DNA of 64,000 bases from contig CATQIJ010000004.1 of NCBI GenBank assembly GCA_958296345.1, positions 36,001 through 100,000 on the forward strand, read 5' to 3'. Positions within the stretch are counted from its first letter, which is position 1, and every line of letters starts with the position of its first letter. The notes beneath the pieces were generated by a model. The model was not told the origin of the DNA and made no database searches. It worked only from the letters and a program-made list of their open reading frames with translations. Positions 26,268 to 36,187 of the stretch are shown piece after piece. The translations under genes were made by a program, and so were the position numbers. The stretch comes from an uncultured Rhizobiaceae bacterium. Lineage in GTDB: Bacteria; Pseudomonadota; Alphaproteobacteria; Rhizobiales; Rhizobiaceae.

Positions 26268-26293
26268 AAGCCTAGTCTTGCATTGTTAGGCTT
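26268..26293. promoter_or_regulatory. inverted repeat between the small membrane gene and aroK
   Basis: AAGCCTA (26268-26274) and TAGGCTT (26287-26293) form a perfect 7-base inverted repeat around 12 bases in the 137-base divergent promoter region. The right arm overlaps a TTGACC that could be a -35 box for aroK. It may be an operator. Confidence 0.3.
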
Positions 26294-26345
26294 GACCTTG
26301 GAGCGCTTATGGTATGGAAAGAGCAAAACGAATAGATTTTAATCC

Positions 26346-26921
26346 ATGGCAAACAGAAGACAATCTCGCACAAATAGAATTTTATCCCAGTTAGATGGCC
26401 GTAGTATTGTACTTCTTGGCATGATGGGCTGTGGCAAGTCGGCAATTGGTAAAATGGTTGCCCGTAGGCTTGGGTTAGAGTTTGTTGATGCAGACACTGA
26501 AATTGAACTTGCTGCCGGCCGTGCTGTTTCTGATATTTTTGCTGAGTATGGGGAAGAAGAGTTTCGTCGCCTAGAAGAAAAAGTCATCGAGCGAATTCTT
26601 GAAGACGGTCCCGTTCTATTGGCTTTAGGGGGGGGAGCCTTTATGGCGGAACCTACACGTCAGATTGTTGCAAAATACGGCTTGTCGGTTTGGATCAAGG
26701 TTGATTTGGAGCTTTTGCTGGAGCGTGTTGGTCGTAGACCAAACAAGCGACCGTTGCTTAAAAATGGTAACCCCAAAGAAATTCTTACTAATCTTTTGGA
26801 AATTCGTGAGCCTGTCTACGCAAAAGCTGAATTGCATATTGAATCAAAAGGCGGCACAAAGTCTGAAATGCGCAATGTCGTTATGGATGCGCTGGACGAA
26901 CATTTGAAAGTTTCGCAATGA
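26346..26921 (+). CDS. aroK: shikimate kinase
   Basis: The 191-residue enzyme phosphorylates shikimate to shikimate-3-phosphate with ATP. It has the P-loop GMMGCGKSAIG (25-35), the DADTEIE magnesium/shikimate motif (about 49-55), the FRRLEEKVI segment with substrate-binding arginines, the GGGAFM loop and the adenine-side RPNKRPLL lid. The ~15-residue N-terminal extension before the P-loop strand is usual for Hyphomicrobiales. Its stop overlaps the aroB start (ATGA), so they are translationally coupled. Confidence 0.95.
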   Translation: MANRRQSRTNRILSQLDGRSIVLLGMMGCGKSAIGKMVARRLGLEFVDADTEIELAAGRAVSDIFAEYGEEEFRRLEEKVIERILEDGPVLLALGGGAFMAEPTRQIVAKYGLSVWIKVDLELLLERVGRRPNKRPLLKNGNPKEILTNLLEIREPVYAKAELHIESKGGTKSEMRNVVMDALDEHLKVSQ

Positions 26922-28039
26922 GCACAACAAAACAAGATTTGGTCAATGTAAACCTTGGTGAGCGCTCGTATGAAATTAAAATTGGCAATGGGGTTTTGTC
27001 AGAAATTGCAAAGACAATCAAAACCGTTTCACCAGATGCGCGATGTGTGATCGTTACTGATAGTAATGTTAATTCTGCCCACGGCGATACCTTGCGCGCT
27101 TTTCTTGACGGCGGCGGAATTGCTCATTCAACACTTGAAGTGTCCCCTGGCGAGCAGTCTAAATCTTGGAGTGTGTTTCAGCAGGTGGTTGATGGTATTC
27201 TTGCAGCGAAGCTTGAGCGTAATGATTTAGTCATTGCATTTGGGGGCGGCGTTGTTGGCGATTTAGCGGGCTTTGCTGCGTCGGTTGTTCGTCGTGGTAT
27301 GCGGTTTATTCAGGTTCCAACTTCTTTACTTGCTCAAGTGGATTCTTCTGTTGGCGGAAAAACGGGCATTAATTCTGCGCATGGTAAAAACTTGGTGGGT
27401 GCATTTCATCAGCCAGCTGAAGTTTTGATCGATCTTGATGTTTTAAAAACATTAAGTCCACGCGAATTTCGTGCAGGTTACGCCGAGGTTGCTAAATATG
27501 GACTGATTAAATACCCAGACTTTTTTAGCTGGCTTGAACAAAATCATGCCGATGTATTTTCTCATGGTGAAGGCTTAGCCAAAGCTATTCAAACGTCATG
27601 TGAAGCAAAGGCTGAAATTGTTGCAGCTGATGAAACTGAATCGGGTCAACGTGCATTGCTTAATTTAGGGCATACATTTGGACATGCTTTGGAAGGTTAT
27701 ACAGCCTACGATGGCTCAAGACTCGTCCATGGTGAAGGTGTTGCAATTGGTATGATGTTGGCGCATCGTTTTTCTAATCGCTTGAACCATTGCTCAATGG
27801 ATGATGTTACCCGTGTTGAAACACATTTAAAGGCCGTTGGACTTCCAACTGAAATATCTCAAATTCCAGGAGATTTACCTTCAGTTGAAACTTTAATGAG
27901 CTTTATTGCTCAAGATAAGAAGGTCAAACGAGGCGCTCTCACGTTTATCCTTACAAAAGGCGTTGGAAAGTCCTATATTGCTGATGATATACCTCCATCA
28001 GAGGTTTTTGGATTTTTAACGGATCAATTGACTAAATGA
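26918..28039 (+). CDS. aroB: 3-dehydroquinate synthase
   Basis: The 373-residue enzyme converts DAHP to 3-dehydroquinate, step two of the shikimate pathway, using NAD+ and a divalent metal. Diagnostic segments are FGGGVVGDLAGFAASVVRRG (NAD-binding), TSLLAQVDSSVGGKTGIN, KNLVGAFHQP, and the metal ligands in EVAKYGLI, LNLGHTFGHALE and HGEGVAIGM. It sits in an aroK-aroB-CNNM operon with 4-base overlaps on both sides. The length is standard. Confidence 0.97.
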   Translation: MSTTKQDLVNVNLGERSYEIKIGNGVLSEIAKTIKTVSPDARCVIVTDSNVNSAHGDTLRAFLDGGGIAHSTLEVSPGEQSKSWSVFQQVVDGILAAKLERNDLVIAFGGGVVGDLAGFAASVVRRGMRFIQVPTSLLAQVDSSVGGKTGINSAHGKNLVGAFHQPAEVLIDLDVLKTLSPREFRAGYAEVAKYGLIKYPDFFSWLEQNHADVFSHGEGLAKAIQTSCEAKAEIVAADETESGQRALLNLGHTFGHALEGYTAYDGSRLVHGEGVAIGMMLAHRFSNRLNHCSMDDVTRVETHLKAVGLPTEISQIPGDLPSVETLMSFIAQDKKVKRGALTFILTKGVGKSYIADDIPPSEVFGFLTDQLTK

Positions 28040-29295
28040 CGACTGCTTTTTGGCTAATCTTTTTTGCAATTATTTTGCTGATTGCTTTATCAGCATTTTT
28101 CTCTGGTTCTGAAACAGCGCTTACTGCTGCCTCAAGAGCTCGTATGCATCAAATGGAGAAGAACGGTGATAAGCGCGCAGGAGATGTGACAGAGCTTATT
28201 GAAAATCGCGAGCAGCTCATTGGCACATTGTTGATTGGTAATAATATCGTCAATATTCTAGCATCGGCATTGGCTACCAGTTTTTTTCTTACATTATTTG
28301 GCGAAGCCGGTGTTGCAATTGCAACTTTGGTTATGACTGTTCTTGTCGTTATTTTTGCAGAAGTTATGCCCAAGTCTATTGCGCTCGCAAATGCCGATAA
28401 GTTTGCTGTAACCGTTGCGCCAATTATTAGAGTTCTTGTTATTATTTTTGCCCCGCTTGCAAAAGCTGTTGGCTGGCTGGTTCGAAATATTCTTAAACTT
28501 GTTGGTGCTCCAATTGGTAATAATGATCTTTTAACGGCGCATGAAGAGCTTCGCGGTGCTGTGGAACTTCTACACCGCGATGGTTCTGTGATTAAAGATG
28601 ATCGCGATCGGTTGGGTGGTATTTTAGATCTTCATGAGCTTGAAATTTCCGATGTTATGATCCACCGTACCAATATGGAAAGTATCAATGCGGATGATGC
28701 GCCAGAACAAATTGTAAAACAGATATTGGCAAGTCCTCATACGCGTATTCCCTTATGGCAAGGGGAAAATGATAATATCATTGGTGTTATACACGCGAAG
28801 GATATTCTGCGCTCTCTTGCGGGAAAGCGAAAAGATCCAAAAACACTTGATATCAAGAGAATTGCTTCAAAGCCATGGTTTGTTCCAGAAACAACGACCC
28901 TGAAAGATCAGCTTAATGCGTTTCTTCGTGAGAAAGCGCATATTGCGTTAGTTGTTGATGAATACGGAGAAGTAGAAGGGCTTGTAACGTTAGAAGATAT
29001 TTTAGAAGAAATCGTTGGTGAAATAGCTGATGAGCATGATGAAGAAGTATCGGGTGTAAAAGCACAAGCTGATGGTTCTTGGATTGTCGAAGGCGGCGTC
29101 CCTCTGCGAGATTTAAATCGTGCTCTTGATTGGGATTTGCCTGACGAAGAAGCAAACACAATAGCAGGGTTGGTTATTCATTCAGCGCAAATGATTCCTG
29201 AGGAAAAGCAGACATTTACGTTCTATGATAAGAGATTTGTTGTATTAAAGCGCGAAAAGAACAGAATTACGAGTTTACGGATAAGGAATTTGTGA
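28036..29295 (+). CDS. CNNM/CorC-type membrane protein (hemolysin family, DUF21-CBS)
   Basis: The 419-residue protein has an N-terminal DUF21 membrane domain with three to four helices (about 1-150, opening SGSETALTAASRARMHQ). Two CBS domains (about 205-330) follow, then a CorC/HlyC domain (about 340-419) ending in ITSLRIRN. Family members are implicated in magnesium or cobalt efflux; the hemolysin name is historical. It overlaps aroB by 4 bases. The membrane topology and lack of a signal peptide fit the inner membrane. Confidence 0.92.
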   Translation: MTTAFWLIFFAIILLIALSAFFSGSETALTAASRARMHQMEKNGDKRAGDVTELIENREQLIGTLLIGNNIVNILASALATSFFLTLFGEAGVAIATLVMTVLVVIFAEVMPKSIALANADKFAVTVAPIIRVLVIIFAPLAKAVGWLVRNILKLVGAPIGNNDLLTAHEELRGAVELLHRDGSVIKDDRDRLGGILDLHELEISDVMIHRTNMESINADDAPEQIVKQILASPHTRIPLWQGENDNIIGVIHAKDILRSLAGKRKDPKTLDIKRIASKPWFVPETTTLKDQLNAFLREKAHIALVVDEYGEVEGLVTLEDILEEIVGEIADEHDEEVSGVKAQADGSWIVEGGVPLRDLNRALDWDLPDEEANTIAGLVIHSAQMIPEEKQTFTFYDKRFVVLKREKNRITSLRIRNL

Positions 29296-29370
29296 GGATT
29301 TGTTGCCAATCGCTTTCGCATCTGGTTTATGGGTGCAAAGTATTCAACCTTCCCATAAGTGTGGATTTTC

Positions 29371-30327
29371 ATGGTAAGTTATTTAGAATTTGAGAAGCCT
29401 GTAGCCGACCTTGAAGGTCAAATTAGAGAGCTTCGTAGTCTTGCTGAGCAAGATGAAACCGTAGATTTAAGCGAAGATATAGCAAGACTTGAGACCAAGT
29501 CTGCTGGTGTTTTGGAAGGCCTTTATGAAAAGCTTACTCCTTGGGATAAGACCCAAGTAGCAAGACATCCAGATCGCCCGCATTTTCTTGATTATCAAAA
29601 AGCAATGATAGAAGACTTTACGCCATTAGCTGGCGATCGTTATTTTGGTGAAGATCATGCGATTTTTGCTGGGCTAGGGCGCTTTGAAGGGCGTTCAGTT
29701 GCGGTTATTGGTCAAGAAAAAGGCATGAATACAGAAACACGCCTTAAGCATAATTTTGGCATGGCGAGACCTGAAGGTTATCGTAAAGTAATTCGTATCA
29801 TGGAAATGGCTGAGCGTTATAATTTACCTGTAATTTCATTGGTTGATACAGCAGGTGCTTATCCAGGTCTTGGTGCTGAAGCGCGTGGACAAGCTGAAGC
29901 TATTGCTCGATCAACAGAAAAATGCCTAACGCTTGAAGTACCAATGGTATCAATTATTATTGGCGAAGGCGGCTCCGGCGGTGCTATTGCGATTGCGTCT
30001 GCAAATCGTGTTTATATGCTTGAGCATTCAATTTATAGCGTGATTTCACCAGAAGCGGGTGCTTCGATTTTGTGGCGTGATCCTGCTCGTGCTAAAGATA
30101 TTGCGACTTCTATGAAAATTACAGCGCAAGATTTGCTCCAAATGGGTATTGTTGATGGCATTATACCTGAGCCACTAGGCGGCGCGCACCGTGGGCATGA
30201 GGTTGTATTTGATGCTGCTAAAGCACAGATTTCAAACGCTTTAAAAGAGTTTGAAAATATGGCTGGTCCAGATATTAAACGCGAGCGTCAAGATAAATTT
30301 TTGGCGATGGGTCGTAATTTATCCTAA
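29371..30327 (+). CDS. accA: acetyl-CoA carboxylase carboxyltransferase subunit alpha
   Basis: The start is set at ATG 29371 (MVSYLEFEKPVADLEGQI), the normal AccA N-terminus, 4 codons inside the longest frame. The 318-residue subunit has the crotonase-like carboxyltransferase fold with ISLVDTAGAYPG and the oxyanion segment GEGGSGGAIAIAS. With AccD it transfers carboxyl from biotin to acetyl-CoA, the committed step of fatty acid synthesis. It stands alone after the CNNM gene, 75 bases away; accD is not in the window. Confidence 0.96.
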   Translation: MVSYLEFEKPVADLEGQIRELRSLAEQDETVDLSEDIARLETKSAGVLEGLYEKLTPWDKTQVARHPDRPHFLDYQKAMIEDFTPLAGDRYFGEDHAIFAGLGRFEGRSVAVIGQEKGMNTETRLKHNFGMARPEGYRKVIRIMEMAERYNLPVISLVDTAGAYPGLGAEARGQAEAIARSTEKCLTLEVPMVSIIIGEGGSGGAIAIASANRVYMLEHSIYSVISPEAGASILWRDPARAKDIATSMKITAQDLLQMGIVDGIIPEPLGGAHRGHEVVFDAAKAQISNALKEFENMAGPDIKRERQDKFLAMGRNLS

Positions 30328-30439
30328 TTCCTATGGTTATTTTAACTCGCTGACAATATTGTGAGTGGGGTTTAGTAACGGCTTGTCAATTGATATGCCT
30401 TATATCATCTTGTGTAGGATGTTATTTTGATGGAAATTC

Positions 30440-31567
30440 ATGAGACGTAAAGCTTCAAAAAAGATTGCTGTTTTATTTGCAGGTGTGCTGCTTGCATCTT
30501 GTAATGGTGTTTTGGATAGTTCTGTTCCAAAGCACGAGCGGCCTGTGCCTGCTCATCTCACAAAGATTATGAAAACTAAGGGAATGAGCCTAGGTTCGCC
30601 CATTATGTTGCGGATCTTTAAAGAAGAAAACGTTATGGAGGTCTGGAAAAAAGACCACACCAAGCGATTTGCTCTTTTGAATTCATATGAGATTTGTAAA
30701 TGGTCTGGTAAACTTGGACCAAAAATCAAAGAAGGTGATCGTCAAGCTCCTGAAGGATTTTATCATGTCACTAAAGGCTTGATGAATCCAAATTCAAGTT
30801 ATCACTTGTCATTCAATCTTGGATATCCGAATGTTTATGATCGCTCTCATAACCGTACTGGTTCTTACTTAATGGTTCACGGAGATTGCTCATCTGCTGG
30901 TTGTTATTCTATGACAGATGAATACATCGAAGAAATTTATGCTCTGGCGCGCGAATCGTTTAAAGGCGGTCAAAAAGCGTTTCAGGTTCAAGCTTTTCCA
31001 TTTCGTATGACTGCGGAAAACATGGCGAAGAAGGCAAACAATCCCAAGTTTAAATTTTGGAAAATGCTTAAAGAGGGTAGTGATCATTTTGAAGTCACTA
31101 ATCAACAGCCAAAAGTTGATGTTTGTGAAAAACGTTATGTCTTTAACCGTGTTGCAGATGAAGGTGAGAAATTTAACTCACGCCTTGAGTGTCCGCCTGC
31201 AAAAACTTCAAAAAGCCTAGCGTTAGCATTTAATGCTAAGCAGTCAAAAGATCAGGCAATTTTTGATAAGATATTAAAGCGCAATGCGACAAGCCCATTT
31301 GTAAAGCCTGAAGATAGACCGCTGAGTACTAGTCTGTCTATTAAAGCAGAGCCTACAATAGGTACGCTAGCAATATTTGAACCACCTAAGCCGCAGCCTG
31401 CTGTTGTGCCTGAGGTAACGCCAGAAACTACTGTAATAGGCGCTGAAACGCCTGCGCAGCCTATTGTAACGCAAGAGTTTAATCCTATCAGCTCTGAAGT
31501 TGTTAAGACGCAGCCAGCACCTGTGGCATCACAGGCTGTGCCACAAATGGTTGTCGTTCCGCAGTAA
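30440..31567 (+). CDS. L,D-transpeptidase (YkuD-type) lipoprotein
   Basis: The 375-residue protein begins with a lipoprotein signal (lipobox L-A-S-C21). A YkuD-type L,D-transpeptidase domain lies at about 45-200; its active site is H147...C155 in HGDCSSAGCYSMTD. Such enzymes form 3-3 cross-links in peptidoglycan or attach proteins to it. The domain arrangement is of the YafK type. The C-terminal ~90 residues are rich in proline, alanine and valine, a probable flexible linker. It is transcribed alone and convergent with a DUF1287 gene. Confidence 0.88.
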   Translation: MRRKASKKIAVLFAGVLLASCNGVLDSSVPKHERPVPAHLTKIMKTKGMSLGSPIMLRIFKEENVMEVWKKDHTKRFALLNSYEICKWSGKLGPKIKEGDRQAPEGFYHVTKGLMNPNSSYHLSFNLGYPNVYDRSHNRTGSYLMVHGDCSSAGCYSMTDEYIEEIYALARESFKGGQKAFQVQAFPFRMTAENMAKKANNPKFKFWKMLKEGSDHFEVTNQQPKVDVCEKRYVFNRVADEGEKFNSRLECPPAKTSKSLALAFNAKQSKDQAIFDKILKRNATSPFVKPEDRPLSTSLSIKAEPTIGTLAIFEPPKPQPAVVPEVTPETTVIGAETPAQPIVTQEFNPISSEVVKTQPAPVASQAVPQMVVVPQ

Positions 31568-31602
31568 GCTCAAAGAGTTGAGCCTCAATCTTAAACTAAC
31601 TG

Positions 31603-32292
31603 CTATGCTGTTGGATTGTAATGATAGTGGCCGACGATTTTATAATCGAATAATCCATCTTCAAGCCGTGTACCTGCGCCTATGTTATGGACAATAAGTG
31701 GGCGGTTGGCATCAGCGTTTGGTCTTTGTGTGACAATCGCAATATGAGGCAAGTTACCAGGAAGTCTTGAAGTGATCATATTGCCTGGAAGATAATCTTT
31801 TGCATCATTGCTTATTTTTACTCTTGCTTTGCGTCTATTGAAAAACTGCTCGAGATTAGGAACACGGCGATGGTCAATATTCTTTTCTGTCCTTTTTAGC
31901 CCCCAAATTTTGGGATAGGCGGCAAAGTTTTTACGCATGTCCTGATGAACTTGTTTTTGCAAATCAACGTTGAAGGCATCACGATAGGCTCTAATTATTA
32001 CATCTGTACAAACGCCAACGTCTCTTGGTATGTCGCCGCCGGGATAATCAAGTCTTGCATAAGAACCATCGTATCTGATTGTTTGGCCAATTTGTCCCTC
32101 GGCTGCGGTAATAAGTTTTTCTGCCCATGCTTGAGGGTGGGAAAATGGTGCTTGTGAGAAAGGGGCTAACGGTTTGGCATTACCTAAAACTGATTGAGCA
32201 ATGACTTGCGTCGTATGACTTGGCAAAAATATAGGCACTGCAGCTAGACCTGCGCGCGCACCAACTATTGAAAGAAAGTTTCGTCTTTTCAT
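31603..32292 (-). CDS. DUF1287 (YijF-type) exported protein
   Basis: The 229-residue protein begins with a Tat-like start (MKRRNFLSIVGARAG) and a hydrophobic core. The DUF1287 domain has IRYDGSYARLDYPGGDIPRDVGVCTDVIIRAYRDA (in pieces, ~72-106), a DMRKNFAAYP segment, and a C-terminal HIAIVT...HNIGAGTRLED motif. The cysteine and histidine spacing recalls NlpC/P60-like cysteine peptidases; activity is unproven. AGGAGGGA precedes the ATG, just behind a strong hairpin. It is followed by the convergent L,D-transpeptidase, which may hint at cell-wall work. Confidence 0.87.
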   Translation of the reverse strand: MKRRNFLSIVGARAGLAAVPIFLPSHTTQVIAQSVLGNAKPLAPFSQAPFSHPQAWAEKLITAAEGQIGQTIRYDGSYARLDYPGGDIPRDVGVCTDVIIRAYRDAFNVDLQKQVHQDMRKNFAAYPKIWGLKRTEKNIDHRRVPNLEQFFNRRKARVKISNDAKDYLPGNMITSRLPGNLPHIAIVTQRPNADANRPLIVHNIGAGTRLEDGLFDYKIVGHYHYNPTA

Positions 32293-32303
32293 GGATGTCC
32301 CTC

Positions 32304-32341
32304 CTGTAACACTGATGCCAATCTAAGAATCAGTGTGACAG
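32304..32341. other. 12-base inverted repeat between secA and the DUF1287 gene
   Basis: CTGTAACACTGA (32304-32315) pairs with TCAGTGTGACAG (32330-32341) in 11 of 12 positions around a 14-base loop. On the minus strand it lies after the secA stop and directly before the AGGAGGGA ribosome binding site of the DUF1287 gene. There is no U-tract, so it is more likely an RNA-processing or regulatory hairpin, or an operator, than a terminator. Confidence 0.5.
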
Positions 32342-32375
32342 GAATAGGGCTTACTTATCCAGAACTTGTGCAGAT

Positions 32376-35042
32376 TTATGCAAAGCGGCCGTGGCAGTGC
32401 TTATATTTTTTTCCTGAACCACAAGGACATGGTGCATTACGACCAACATGCCCCCAGCTTGCGATGGTTTCTTCATCTACTTCTGGAATGTCAGAACCTA
32501 TATTCAGGTTTTGCTGCTCAATGAAAGCTGCTTGTTCTGCGGCTGTTTGCTCTTCTTGGCTAACCAGTGACACGCGCATCATTTGAGCGGTTACTGCTTG
32601 GCGAAGGTTCGTTAACATGCTTTGGAATAGCTCAAAACTTTCTGACTTATATTCTTGAAGTGGATCACGTTGAGCATAGCCTCGGAAACCAACAACAGAA
32701 CGCAGGTGGTCAAGGGCTACTAAGTGCTCTCGCCATAACTGGTCTAGTGTTTGGAGCATGACAGATTTTTCAACATACTCGCTGACGTCATCGCCAAACT
32801 CTTCAAACTTGGCTTTTGCAAACTCATCAGAAGCATCTGTGATACGGTCGATGATAGCTTCTTCATCAATGCCGTCTTCATTTGCCCATTCAACAATAGG
32901 TAAATCCAGATTTAGAATTTCTTGAACTTCATGCTGGAGATTGATTGTATCCCACTGTTCTGGATACGCTTTTTCAGGAATGTGTTTTGCAACAATATCC
33001 TCAATAACTTCATGACGCATATCTTCGACAGTTTCGCTTAAGTCTTCACCTTTCATCAAATCCTTACGTTGATCAAAAATAACCTTACGTTGGTCATTCA
33101 TCACATCGTCAAATTTGAGAAGGTTTTTACGAATATCGAAGTTGCGTGCCTCAACTTTTTTCTGAGCTTTTTCCAATGCTTTGTTGATCATCGGGTGCAT
33201 GATGGCTTCGCCATCTTTAAGCCCAAGTTTTTGTAACATGCCATCCATGCGTTCACCGCCAAAGATACGCATGAGGTCGTCTTGTAGCGATAAGAAGAAT
33301 TTTGATTGACCCGGATCACCTTGACGACCAGAGCGCCCGCGCAACTGATTATCGATGCGACGGCTTTCGTGACGTTCTGTTGCAATAACAAACAAGCCGC
33401 CAGTAGCAATTGCTTCTGCTTTAGCTGTCGCAATTTCCTCTTTGATTTTTTCTTCTGCTTTTTTACGTTTTGCTGGTGTTAAGTCTTCTGCAAGTTCTTC
33501 TGCAGCGCGTATTTCAAAATTGCCGCCCAGTTGAATGTCAGTGCCACGACCAGCCATATTTGTAGCAATTGTTACAGCGCCAGGAACGCCAGCCGCAGCA
33601 ATGATTTGCGCTTCTTGTTCATGGTGGCGAGCATTGAGGACTTTGAAATCTTTAAGGCCTTCTTTTTCAAGAAGCTCCGCTAGCATTTCAGATTTTTCAA
33701 TTGAGGTCGTACCAACAAGTACAGGCTGATTGCGTTCACGACATTCATTTATTAGTACTGTAATTGCTTGGAATTTTTCATCAACTGTACGGTAAACTTC
33801 ATCATCATCATCGATACGTGCGACGGGTAAATTTGTTGGAACTTCAATAACATTCAAGTTATAGATATTTCCAAATTCTTCTGCTTCCGTCATGGCAGTA
33901 CCGGTCATGCCAGCAAGTTTATCATACATGCGGAAGTAGTTTTGAAATGTAACGGATGCCATCGTTTGGTTTTCAGGCTGAATTGTTACTTTCTCTTTAG
34001 CTTCAATTGCTTGATGTTGCCCTTCGCCATAACGGCGACCTGGCATCATGCGACCTGTAAATTCATCAATGATTACAACTTCATCACCGCGAACGATATA
34101 GTCTTTGTCTTTGGTGAAGAGCTTATGAGCTTTAAGTGCGTTATTGATGTGATGAACGATTGTAACGTTGTCGATGTCATACAATGACTCACCTTTTAAA
34201 AGGCCTGCTGCTTGCAAGCTTTGTTCAAGCTTTTCATTGCCATCTTCGGTGAAGGTAACTGAGCGTTGTTTCTCATCAAGCTCGTAATCATCATCGCCAA
34301 TTTGTGGCACAAATCCGTCGATGGTTGTGTAGAGGTCTGTTTTGTCATCTAATGGACCAGATATAATCAACGGTGTACGTGCTTCATCGATTAAGATCGA
34401 GTCAACTTCATCAACAATCGCATAATGATGGTCGCGCTGTACCATGCTTTCCAGATCAAACTTCATGTTATCGCGAAGGTAGTCGAAGCCGAATTCATTG
34501 TTTGTGCCGTATGTGATGTCGCAGTTATAAGCTGCTTGGCGATCATCATCTTCAATGCCGTTGACGATAATGCCCGTGCTCATGCCCAAAAATTCGTAGA
34601 TTGCGCTCATCCATTTTGCATCACGCTCTGCAAGGTAATCATTTACCGTAACAACATGAGCACCTTTGGCGGGTAAAGCGTTGAGATAAATAGGAAGCGT
34701 AGACATTAGTGTCTTACCTTCACCTGTGCGCATTTCTGCGATGTCTCCGCCGTGCAAAATCATGCCGCCGATAAGCTGCACATCAAAGTGGCGCATACCA
34801 AGCGTGCGTTTTGAAGCTTCACGCACAACTGCAAATGCAGGCTCTAGAAGGTCATCGACTGTTTTACCGTCTTCTAGCATTTTACGGAAGTCATCCGTTT
34901 TGGCTTTTAATTGCTCATCAGAGAGTGCTTCCATCTGAGGTTCTAAAGCATTAATTGCTTCAACCTTAGGAAAGAATTTTTTGATTTCACGGTCGTTAGA
35001 TGAACCAAAAAGTTTGCTTGCTATTCCACCAAAAATGCCCAT
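32376..35042 (-). CDS. secA: preprotein translocase ATPase SecA
   Basis: The ATG at 35042 ([15 protein letters not shown]) is chosen over an upstream codon; GAGAGG precedes it. The 888-residue motor drives proteins through SecYEG. It shows [15 protein letters not shown] (Walker A), [20 protein letters not shown] (DEAD box 1 region), the preprotein-crosslinking domain, and [14 protein letters not shown] in the second nucleotide-binding fold. The C-terminal zinc motif [16 protein letters not shown] binds SecB and lipid. The length and domain order are complete. It is divergent from a parvulin-type chaperone gene. Confidence 0.97.
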   Translation of the reverse strand: MGIFGGIASKLFGSSNDREIKKFFPKVEAINALEPQMEALSDEQLKAKTDDFRKMLEDGKTVDDLLEPAFAVVREASKRTLGMRHFDVQLIGGMILHGGDIAEMRTGEGKTLMSTLPIYLNALPAKGAHVVTVNDYLAERDAKWMSAIYEFLGMSTGIIVNGIEDDDRQAAYNCDITYGTNNEFGFDYLRDNMKFDLESMVQRDHHYAIVDEVDSILIDEARTPLIISGPLDDKTDLYTTIDGFVPQIGDDDYELDEKQRSVTFTEDGNEKLEQSLQAAGLLKGESLYDIDNVTIVHHINNALKAHKLFTKDKDYIVRGDEVVIIDEFTGRMMPGRRYGEGQHQAIEAKEKVTIQPENQTMASVTFQNYFRMYDKLAGMTGTAMTEAEEFGNIYNLNVIEVPTNLPVARIDDDDEVYRTVDEKFQAITVLINECRERNQPVLVGTTSIEKSEMLAELLEKEGLKDFKVLNARHHEQEAQIIAAAGVPGAVTIATNMAGRGTDIQLGGNFEIRAAEELAEDLTPAKRKKAEEKIKEEIATAKAEAIATGGLFVIATERHESRRIDNQLRGRSGRQGDPGQSKFFLSLQDDLMRIFGGERMDGMLQKLGLKDGEAIMHPMINKALEKAQKKVEARNFDIRKNLLKFDDVMNDQRKVIFDQRKDLMKGEDLSETVEDMRHEVIEDIVAKHIPEKAYPEQWDTINLQHEVQEILNLDLPIVEWANEDGIDEEAIIDRITDASDEFAKAKFEEFGDDVSEYVEKSVMLQTLDQLWREHLVALDHLRSVVGFRGYAQRDPLQEYKSESFELFQSMLTNLRQAVTAQMMRVSLVSQEEQTAAEQAAFIEQQNLNIGSDIPEVDEETIASWGHVGRNAPCPCGSGKKYKHCHGRFA

Positions 35043-35291
35043 ACGGCCTCTCAAGATAATTTGCTGTCTGAAAATCAGACCTGCTTTGACGTTTATATGT
35101 ACGGTTTGTCGTTGAAAAACTAGGTTCAGAAGGTAGTTTACACGAAACTGTTCAATCAGAATCTAGACGACCGGACAAAGGACAGATAAGAGGGACATCA
35201 ACTGATGTCAACGATTGCCATTGTTTGTATGTAATTTACTCTTACATAGAGTGCTTACAGTTTTATCTTTTAAGGCCTAATAGGAGCCCCT

Positions 35292-36155
35292 ATGTTAAAG
35301 AATAATCTACCTGCCATTACCCGAAATATAGCGCTAGCTTTTGTAATCACAAGTGCTGCGATATTTCCTGTTTTTGCTCAAGAGACTAAAGAAAACGTGA
35401 TTGCTCGGATTAACGGTGTTGAAGTTACAGACCGTGAACTTGCACTCGCTGAGGTGGATTTGCTGGAGCAATTTGCAAAAGTGCCGGCTGAGCAGCGTCG
35501 CGCAATGATTTTAAATGCACTTTTAGATATTAAGCTTCTAGCACTTGCTGCAGAAGAAGCTGGCCTTGCAGATGATGCAAATTTTAAAGCCCAATTGGCT
35601 TTTAACCGTGCTCGCGCTCTTCACAATAATTATTTTCAATCAAATGCGTTAAATGCCATCACTGAAGAAGATATGAAAAAACGCTATGATATTGAAGTTA
35701 AGACCATTCCAGTTAAACCTGAGGTGCGCGCTCGTCATATTCTGGTCGAAACTGAAGAAGAAGCAAAAGCAATTATTGTAGAACTTGATGGCGGAGCAGA
35801 CTTTGTTGAATTGGCACAGACTAAATCTACTGGCCCAAGTGGCCCGCAAGGCGGTGATTTAGGCTATTTTGGGCGTGGTCAAATGGTGCCTGAATTTGAA
35901 GCTGCAGCATTTGAATTAGAAAAAGGTACTTATACCAAAGAGCCTGTTAAATCGCAGTTTGGGTATCATATCATCTATAAGGAAGATCAGCGCGATAGTG
36001 AGCCACCAACTTTTGAACAAGTTCAAGGCCAAATACGCCAGGCACTGGCACGTGAAAAATATTTTTTGCTTACCCAGAGTGCTCGAGCCAAGTTTGAAGT
36101 TGAAATCCTTGATGAGGATTTAAAAGTTAAACTAGATGAATTACAATCGCAGTAA
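35292..36155 (+). CDS. periplasmic parvulin-type peptidylprolyl isomerase
   Basis: The 287-residue protein has a signal peptide (cleavage after ...FPVFA) and an N-terminal SurA-like chaperone helix region. The parvulin rotamase domain (about 145-245) carries RARHILVETEEEAK, GGDLGYFGRGQMVPEFE and SQFGYHIIY motifs. It catalyses prolyl cis-trans isomerisation during folding of exported proteins. It is divergent from secA and 32 bases upstream of argJ, a conserved neighbourhood in Hyphomicrobiales. TAGGAG precedes the ATG. Confidence 0.93.
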   Translation: MLKNNLPAITRNIALAFVITSAAIFPVFAQETKENVIARINGVEVTDRELALAEVDLLEQFAKVPAEQRRAMILNALLDIKLLALAAEEAGLADDANFKAQLAFNRARALHNNYFQSNALNAITEEDMKKRYDIEVKTIPVKPEVRARHILVETEEEAKAIIVELDGGADFVELAQTKSTGPSGPQGGDLGYFGRGQMVPEFEAAAFELEKGTYTKEPVKSQFGYHIIYKEDQRDSEPPTFEQVQGQIRQALAREKYFLLTQSARAKFEVEILDEDLKVKLDELQSQ

Positions 36156-36187
36156 TATAAGTTTTACTCCTAGTTTAAAGAGCCATA

